From contig NW_004457624.1 in the NCBI RefSeq assembly GCF_000203815.1, forward strand, positions 1,054,001-1,118,000: a DNA stretch of 64,000 bases, given 5' to 3'. Of the stretch, positions 57,432 to 64,000 are shown one piece after another. The notes under the pieces are model-generated. The model was not told the DNA's origin, searched no databases, and worked only from the letters and a program-made list of their open reading frames with translations. Both the position numbers and the translations under genes were made by a program. The stretch is from Cavenderia fasciculata. Lineage: Eukaryota; Evosea; Eumycetozoa; Acytosteliales; Cavenderiaceae. Each line of letters begins with the position of its first letter. The first letter of the stretch is position 1.

Positions 57432-58468
57432 TTATTGTAAATTATATTTTGATTTGTTCTTGTTGAGATATTCATCAATGGTTGTAAGATGAGTTAACTT
57501 TGGAGCAATGGTTGTATCTTGACCTGGGAAAGCACCAAACTTGTTGTAGAATGCAAACATTGCAGCCAACTCCTCTGCGCCAGGGAAACCAAACTTGGCG
57601 AATACTTCTGATGGGACATAGTTGTATTTGACAGTCTTGCCAGTGGCCTTTGAAATCTTGTCTACAATTTCTTGCATCTTTAATGGAGTGGTGAATGGGA
57701 TGGAAGCACCAGCATACTTTTGCTTGTCGTTGAGGATAGCCTCTACGATTGGACCGATGTCGTTAATGTCACCAATATCAAGTGGAACATTGACTTCTTG
57801 TGGCATGGTGATCGAGTAGGTGCCATCATCATTCTTTTTGGGTGGGAAGAACCCTTCGAAATTTTGGAGATAGAATGGAGCCAAGACAGTCGATAAGACA
57901 AAGGCACCGTTCTTTGCTTTTTCCTCGGCATAGACCTTGATATCATCCTTGAGGTCAAAGTGTGGTACTGGAATCTCACCTTTACTAATCTTCTTGCATG
58001 CTGATAATGAACTGAATACAAAGTGTTCAACTTTAGCTTTAACAGCTCCATCAACAACCCTATTAAAAATGAAAAATAAAAATATTTGTATTAGCACACC
58101 GTTTTTCGAATCAGGTGATCTTCACCACACCACTACCACCATTTCTATAGCTACTACTATTGTTTATTTGTTATGTGTACATACTTTTTACCAATATCAG
58201 CTTCAGCACCGAAATATGTATAATAATCAGTAACTAAAAAGAGTCCGTAGCTACCAGTAAGAGCTTTGGCAAAGTCGTCAACAGAGGCGGTTGTCATATC
58301 CAACTTGACCAGCTCTACACCCTTCTTCTTAAGCTCTTGAGAAGCTGGTGAATCAGGGTTACGAGTGATAGCACGAAGCTTGAATTTCTTGCTCTTGGCT
58401 AATGTTTCAATGACAGCTCCACCTTGCTTTCCAGTTGCACCAAATACTGTAATGATTTTATCTGACAT
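57432..58468 (-). CDS. NmrA-like NAD(P)-binding protein, copy B
   Basis: Two exons (58185-58468, 57432-58059) encode 303 residues. Exon 1 differs from copy A by a single residue (Phe to Tyr in VTDYYTYFGAEADIG). Exon 2 has diverged more, mainly in two places: VLAPFYLQNFEGFFPPKKND instead of ILVPFYYQNFESYFPPTKSA, and ELAAMFAFYNKFGAFPGQDT instead of the copy A FAHMFSFYNK version. This pattern suggests either selection on the substrate-side half or gene conversion over exon 1. The GxxGxxG nucleotide motif is intact. Introns are at the same place and alike in sequence, except for about 26 extra nt around 58098-58125 in copy B. Function as for copy A. Confidence 0.9.
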
Positions 58469-58947
58469 GATTAATAGTGTAGTAGTTATTATTATTTATA
58501 TGATAGAAATAGAAATTAGATTTATAGTTTGTTTTATTTATTTGATTAATATGAATGAATGAAATAATGTGGTGTCTGATGCGAAATAAATAGTTGTTGT
58601 TATGGTGGTGATTTGGTTTCCAGAATGTCTGATGCGAATTAAATAGTTGTTGTTTGAGTGGTTGATTCTGGAGATACACCTCATTTTCATTGTTGGGGGT
58701 GATTGGAACCAGAACACTCAGCTCAATTCCTCTTGCCCCTTGTTTTTATGTTTTCATCGAGTTTTCAGAGAGGTTGACCTTTTATGTCACATTCTCGACT
58801 AAAATCGATACTATTATAATTATGTTGATTTATCAGAATACAGAATCATTTACAGAATATAATAATTAATAAAAAAATTAATTTTTTTTTTATTTGTTGT
58901 TGTTATTATTAATACTATTATTATTTTTTAATATTAATTATTATTAC
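58469..58947. promoter_or_regulatory. Promoter of NmrA copy B and patatin 3' flank
   Basis: 479 nt. 58469-58795 duplicates the copy A upstream region, with an internal partial repeat of CTGATGCGAAATAAATAGTT near 58577-58645 that copy A lacks. Oligo-T and (TTA)n sequences follow toward the patatin stop codon. Confidence 0.7.
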
Positions 58948-60084
58948 TTATGCACTTGAGCGTCCAATAATATTTGTTTCTTGTAGGACTTGTAAGAGTT
59001 GAGCGACCGATTCTTTGGTGTTGGGGTTATCAAGATATAAACTAGCTAAATGTTTGAGATTATGTATATCTGTAGTGTCATGGTCATCAATATCAATCAC
59101 TCTGTCAAGTTCTACATCGAATCTAAAGTAGGACACGTTATTTTGTTGTTTAAACAACTCTACATTTTCTAAATGTTGTTGGTGTGATTTAAATAATGAA
59201 TCTTGAAATGTTTTGGTAAGATTAATAATAATATTATTATTTTTGTTATTATTATTATTTGTTAAAAGATTATTAGTTATTTTTTCAATTAGTTTACTGT
59301 TATTATTGTTAGTGTTATTGTTATTATTATAGTAGCCTGTACCAATTGAAATAATAATTAATTTTTCTGTATCACCAAATAATTGTTTGGCTTCTTCCAA
59401 TGCAATGGAAGCAGTGTTGTTTAGTAGTACACCGCCATCGACATACTCTTTTCCATCTCTAATGAATGGATTGAGGTAGAATGGAAGGGCACCGGTAGCA
59501 CGGATTGTTTCAACCACTGACAAGGTAGTATCTGGTCGTTTGGTTGATGAGTAGTTGGCAAGTATCTCTAGAGTATATGGATGGTGGACACTGTCTAGAT
59601 CGACACTCTCCCCGGTACTGGTGACTTGTCTCGAACTAGTAATGACAAATAGTTTACTATTGGTTGGTTTGAATTTAGATAGACGTGAAAACGAACCAAA
59701 CATTGCCAACATTTGTTGTTCCAATTTATCAGTATTTTCCTTTACGGTTACACTTGCAGCTCTAGTACTTGAGAATCCTCCAAATATCAAACTACCCAAT
59801 CCCGAATAAAGATTCTCTAATCCAATAGTTGGAATCCCCAATGCTACAATTAAAAAAGAGTTAGAAATCATATGATTGTTTTTATTTACTAAATGTGTAT
59901 ACACATTATATATCTATGACATACCTTTACAAAAAGCAACGATACCACCAGTACTGGCACCACCAACTAGATCAGCACCAGAGGTTAAATCAAAACCAAG
60001 TTGCTTTTCTAAATGAGAGAGAATTGAAACAGCCAATAAACCTCGCATTCCTCCTCCATCCAATGATATAATTAGTTTTGCCAT
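58948..60084 (-). CDS. Patatin-like phospholipase
   Basis: Two exons (59925-60084, 58948-59843) encode 351 residues. Patatins are Ser-Asp dyad acyl hydrolases acting on phospholipids and galactolipids. Seen: the oxyanion motif ISLDGGGMRG at residues 7-16, the nucleophile motif GGASTGGIVAF (GxSxG, about 42-52), and the dyad Asp in EYVDGGVLLNNTAS. An Asn-rich low-complexity stretch (TGYYNNNNNT to about residue 245) interrupts the C-terminal half. No signal peptide or membrane segment is seen, so the enzyme is likely cytosolic. A remnant of a second copy lies between the NmrA genes. The start ATG directly precedes the first beta strand, as is usual for the family. Confidence 0.92.
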
Positions 60085-60782
60085 TATTATTAAATGTGAT
60101 TGATTATTAATAATTAAATTATTTAGTTTGTTGTATTGAATGAATTGAATTCATTTCATGTTGTGATTTAAATAGTTGATTAAAGTAATTCAAGAAAGAA
60201 GATATAGTAGTAGAAAACAGGAGAAAGGGAGGTTGATTGGGATGAAGATTAATACCCGATGAGTAAAAGTAGATTGATTGATTAATTAATGAATGCATGT
60301 TGTAACACTTTAATCAGTCAGTGCGCATAAGTAAGTTAACTGCTAATGATGATGTTGAATGAACATCTTTAACCAATCAATCTCGTGTTTGTTTATATAT
60401 TCCAACTATCTAACCATCTAAACGATCGGCAATGTAAATAATTAGTGATCTCCATCGCACACTATTTCTTTTTTTGTCCACCTTTCAAAATCACACCCCC
60501 ACATACAAAATTAATTAAATACTATTGTTTTACTAACCAACTACCTTTGTCTGTAAATGTATCTAAATCAGGTGGATCTGATCCAATGTATTCTACTGTA
60601 CTTGAAATTTGATTAATTTGATTGATTTGATTGAATGAATGATTATTTATTATTTTTAGTAAAGTAATTAATCCATCGAAAACTAACTTTTGTCGAGGTA
60701 TAGTAGGTAGAGGTTGTATACATGAGTTGAATAAATTAATTAATTATTAAATATCGATCCATTCAATATTTGATATGTTTTT
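60085..60782. other. Patatin promoter and cycloisomerase 3' flank, with a coding-like fragment
   Basis: 698 nt. The left 430 nt are AT-rich promoter DNA of the patatin gene with few special features (short C-run at 60494-60501). The right part holds a protein-like open fragment (listed) just beyond the cycloisomerase stop. Confidence 0.55.
60522..60743 (-). pseudogene. Orphan coding-like fragment, unrecognised
   Basis: The minus-strand frame is open for 73 codons between TAA (60744-60746) and TAG (60522-60524). It includes PTIPRQKLVFDGLITLLKII and SSTVEYIGSDPPDLDTFTDK, compositionally like real dictyostelid protein. It lacks an ATG, and there is no AG acceptor between the upstream stop and the protein-like part. 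Probably a remnant of a lost gene; family not recognised. Confidence 0.35.
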
Positions 60783-61771
60783 TTAATAGCCATGAGTACC
60801 AAGGAATGGTTTAGTTTGAGCAGCTGGATCTCCGGTAAGAGCACCAACCAACAGTCTCCAGAAATCACACAAGGTAAATACAATCATGGCAGAACCGAGT
60901 GATTCGAGAGCGGTACGTGAAAGAGTCCACTTTTCACCGTCGGTTTCGTCGATACGTGCAAACATGGGGAACGAGACGACAAAGTAGAGCATGTAAAAGG
61001 TGCTACCAACGATATACATTTGTGAACGGTTTTCAATATGGTAGTATGGTACCATTTGAATGGTCCAAGTTTCCATAAAGGCGGTGAAATAGGCGAGACC
61101 TGCAACAATCAAGATGGTACCAATGATGAGGGACAATGGCTTCTTTTCACCTGCTTTGCGTGGTGGATACATACTCCAGAAACGACGGAGTACTGGTGTG
61201 GTGGCAGCGTGGTATGACATAAAGTAGGCGTGTGTTACAAAGTAGAGACATACTGGGATCTCATTCAATGTAAAGGTGACTGGGAAACGATAGGTGGCAC
61301 GAAGCAACACGAAAAAGTAGTGAGTCCAGAAATAGTTGCCAATAAAACCAAACAATGCAATCCAAAGGTTGGCTTTGACCCAGTAACGATCGTACCATGG
61401 TTTATCACGATCAGCTGCACATGGGAATAACATTGGGTATACTACACATGGTAATGATACTACTAAACCTAAAATAAAGAATTCAATATCATAGAAATTC
61501 TAAAATAATAGAAATTAAAGAAAAGATAAGATAATCATGTGATGTGTTAAAAAACATTGTTAGAATGGTAAGAACAACAAAACACACACAATGCATTGAG
61601 TGTGACAATAAGTTATCGATCTATGCATACCTTGTACACTTCAGAGACTACAACAAAACCAAAGAGACCAATCCAAATGGGACTGTAATATAGGAAGAAC
61701 TTTTCAGCCCATGCCTTACTTGGGACACGAGAGAACCAATGTGGCTCGTGTTTAATTGCTGTTGCTGTCAT
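60783..61771 (-). CDS. CPI1: Cycloeucalenol cycloisomerase (plant-type sterol enzyme)
   Basis: Two exons (61631-61771, 60783-61499) encode 285 residues. The enzyme opens the 9,19-cyclopropane ring of cycloeucalenol during sterol synthesis from cycloartenol, in the ER membrane. Very close to the plant protein: HWFSRVPSKAWAEKFFLYYS at the start, DRYWVKANLWIALFGFIGNY and FWTHYFFVLLRATYRFP in the middle, then YVVGS-like MYIVGSTFYMLYFVVSFPMF and LSRTALESLGSAMIVFTL. Several hydrophobic helices fit a multi-pass membrane protein. Dictyostelids are known to make sterols through cycloartenol, which explains a plant-like enzyme here without recent transfer. Length equals the plant family (about 280). 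Confidence 0.96.
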
Positions 61772-61901
61772 CTTTCTTTTTAAATAACAATTGTAAAATG
61801 ATGATCGATATCTTTAAGTAAGTGCGCTTGTGATCATTAAAGACAAAGACGACCCGAGAATAAACTAAATTAAAAAAAAAAAAAGAAATCTGGGCGTGCA
61901 A

Positions 61902-61918
61902 GCCTCGACATCAGAGGC
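61902..61918. other. Small GC-rich hairpin between genes
   Basis: GCCTC-GACATCA-GAGGC, a 5-bp stem with a 7-nt loop, in a GC-richer patch (61890-61925) of the otherwise AT-rich 245-nt spacer between the cycloisomerase start and the next gene's stop. Role unknown; chance is possible. Confidence 0.3.
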
Positions 61919-62016
61919 GAGTGTATGTTGTAATAATAATATGTACATGTAACCCTTCTATGTGAAGTGATCACATTATTGTTTATATATATTTATTTAC
62001 ATTTATGTGTTTGTTT

Positions 62017-64000
62017 TTAAGCATGATTTTGAATAGAATCACAAATAATTGAATAGATAGTATTTAATAGTTTTGAAAAATCGTCACCAAGCTGCATAGT
62101 ATTTAGGTCATCTCTACAATGACTTTCGAATACATTGATCATTACATCGGTGGAATTATTGATTCGAATGAAATTGTATTGGATACCTCGTTTTTTCAAG
62201 TTGAGGAGAACTTGTTCTGGTCGTTCGGTGGTTGTACCTTTTGGATGTGAGTCTTCCTTTAGAATATGGTAATCGTAGCCGTGACATGGACTATCACAGG
62301 AATGTAAAAGTATTTTAATGGTTGAAGACAGACCACCACTGCTACTATCCCATGCCAATCCTCTGACATGAATCAGTGCAGAGGCAATATCTTCAGGTTC
62401 GTCACCTCCAGACGTTGTCACAACCTTTTTAATTTCTTGTTCAAACCATGCAGTATTTCGTGTAAATGAAATGATGGTCATTGGATCATTGTGATCTCTA
62501 TAACCAACAAACGATGTCTCTAAAATGATATTATTGTGAATCTGTCGGAGTTTGGTCAAGAGATTGACCATCATTGATTTGACTTGTACGATCGAATCCT
62601 TCATTGACGCTGTGCAGTCTAGTAACAGACACAGTTGAATCTTGGGAGGACTGCTACTATGATAGTGATGATGGCGATGACCGCGGTGGTCACTGTCATA
62701 TTCAAAAGTCGCATGTACAGGTTCACAAGATCTCGTCATTGCAGTGACATTCAACTTGGTTTCACCAAATTGCATTGAAACTTGGATAAGAGTAGGTGTA
62801 GTCGTTGTAGTAGTAGGTTGATCCAATCTAATCACAATAACTCCAATACGCTCACATCCCTTGTCTCTAACCGATTGTAAGTTGGTATCTGCACTTTGAT
62901 AGATTGCAATCCTAGCTGTTTTCTGTCCTTTTACGAGTAGACTATAGGTACGTGTGACCTTGTGATTGTGGGGTACATGCTGACCTGCCTTTATGAAAAT
63001 GTCACATTGACCCTTTCGATACATGTTTCCATTAATGTTTAAGTCGGCCAAGTGCAGCAGATCTTCTCCAACGATATCATCTCCTTGCATCTGGCCGATA
63101 GTTTCAATAGCAAATGTTTTCTTTGTGATACGATGACCAAGGATGGTTTGGGTGAGTCCGTATCGACACGCACCTCTTACAACAGCCATCCCCGCTTCAC
63201 CTTGACGCATACGATGTATACCTTTTGACTTGGCTAAGTGTTCTAGACGGGTATCCTTGTTGACATAGTCTTGTAAACGAGGGCTATCAGAGAACCCACC
63301 AATCATAACTAGATGGTCGAATCTCTTTTCACCAACACTCTTTAATACCATGTCTCCCAACACCTTCAAGACTGGGTCGAAAAAGGATTGGAACAAGTCA
63401 GCTGGCAACCACAATGCATTATCTTTGTATTGAACATTTCCATTTGGTTTTTTTTGGTTGTATTGATTGACTTTCTCGATATACCATTCTGTTGTGTACT
63501 CATATTTACCATTCTCATCGGTAAAAGTGTCAATGTACATGCCAACCTTTATCACATCGGTTAGTTTATCGTTAACCTTTTGCGTTTCAAAGTTGTCCAA
63601 GAGTGTAGTGAATCGATGTGATGTCTCTGATCTCTTGACGGTATCATTGCCAAACACATTGGATAGAAACTCTACAAAGTTTAGATTAACAAAATTCGAT
63701 CCAATTGGATAGCCTCCCAATAACAATTCAATCATTTCTAATTGATTATCTTGATTTAATTTATATTCAATACAATCCTAAATTAATTAAATAATATTGA
63801 TTAATATTACAAATATAAATATAAATACATATGTATGAATACATACCAAAGTTGAATGTCCAGTAATAATGACCAAGAATGTATCATCCTTTTTAAACTT
63901 TTTAGTATCGTTGTTGTTGTTGTGGTGGAGGATAGATTCTATTGCACCGGCATCAGATTCAGAGCATAGTATCAATGAATCTATACCAGCAGCATTACGA
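62017..64000 (-). CDS. Hsp70-like (HSPA12-type) ATPase domain fused to a von Willebrand A domain; 5' end off window
   Basis: Two exons are visible (63847-64000 partial, 62017-63777), giving 637 residues up to the stop. The N-terminal visible part has the layout of the actin-like Hsp70/HSPA12 fold: RNAAGIDSLILCSESDAGAI, then HLVMIGGFSDSPRLQDYVNK and RQGEAGMAVVRGACRYGL, a phosphate-2/adenosine region. HSPA12 proteins are Hsp70 relatives lacking the standard substrate-binding domain. The C-terminal 230 residues are a vWA domain: LLLDCTASMKDSIVQVKSMM (MIDAS-type DxTxS), ETSFVGYRDHND and GGDEPEDIASALIHVRGLAW, close to the vWA of dictyostelid alpha-kinase-type proteins. A His/Asp-rich linker joins them. 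The first nucleotide-binding half lies off the right edge. Protein binding and stress roles are inference. Confidence 0.85.

Noticed and set aside
61880-61930. Possible tRNA-like segment
   Set aside because: Only one stem is present; there is no A-box or B-box and no acceptor stem. A scan of the other spacers for B-box-like sequence also gave no credible tRNA.

Overview
The window looks like nuclear DNA of a dictyostelid social amoeba, probably not D. discoideum itself because the coding regions are less extremely A+T-rich. The evidence is AT-rich intergenic DNA and introns, short introns that mostly start GTATGT or GTAAGN, long Asn/Gln/Thr/Ser homopolymer tracts inside proteins, oligo-T runs upstream of genes, and a gene set that combines animal-like (DNA-PKcs, FAM50, DPYD, HSPA12-like), plant-like (cycloeucalenol cycloisomerase) and bacterial-type (RecA, NadR-like kinase) families. 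Exon-intron models below were built by hand from splice motifs and reading-phase continuity. Most close with a consistent phase from ATG to stop.

Layout. Positions 1-10373 (minus) hold the first 12 exons of a very large DNA-PKcs gene whose kinase end lies off the left edge. A short divergent promoter separates it from BPNT1 (plus). A FAM50/XAP5 gene (minus) and a BET bromodomain gene (plus) then diverge from a 1-kb promoter region. 18.0-22.3 kb carries a NadR-like P-loop kinase (minus), APRT (plus) and a PPR-type, probably mitochondrial, protein (minus). A histone H3 gene (22.7-23.1 kb, minus) borders the largest gene-poor stretch, 23.1-27.2 kb, which contains one small unrecognised gene, coding-like remnants and a duplicated C-rich unit.

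27.2-31.4 kb encodes an unrecognised AT-hook protein whose exons appear to be separated by an unusually long intron full of degenerate direct repeats. Next come an H3K36-type SET methyltransferase with AT-hooks and an Arg-Asp repeat N-terminus (minus), dihydropyrimidine dehydrogenase (minus), a mitochondrial-type RecA (minus), a CBS-domain protein (minus), an RluA-family pseudouridine synthase (plus), a Ctr-type copper transporter with an overlapping or adjacent microprotein gene (minus), and a PEHE-domain (MSL1/KANSL1-like) chromatin protein (plus). A large ankyrin-type protein follows (minus).

55.7-60.1 kb is a local duplication: two NmrA-like genes in tandem, each followed upstream by a patatin-like gene. 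One patatin copy is intact and the other survives only as a short C-terminal remnant inside a 41-bp inverted repeat. The window ends with cycloeucalenol cycloisomerase (sterol synthesis) and the 3' part of an Hsp70-like/von Willebrand A fusion protein cut by the right edge. There is no operon logic. The recurring theme is chromatin and DNA maintenance: DNA-PKcs, BET, H3, SET, PEHE and RecA. I found no tRNA, rRNA, CRISPR array or intact transposon.
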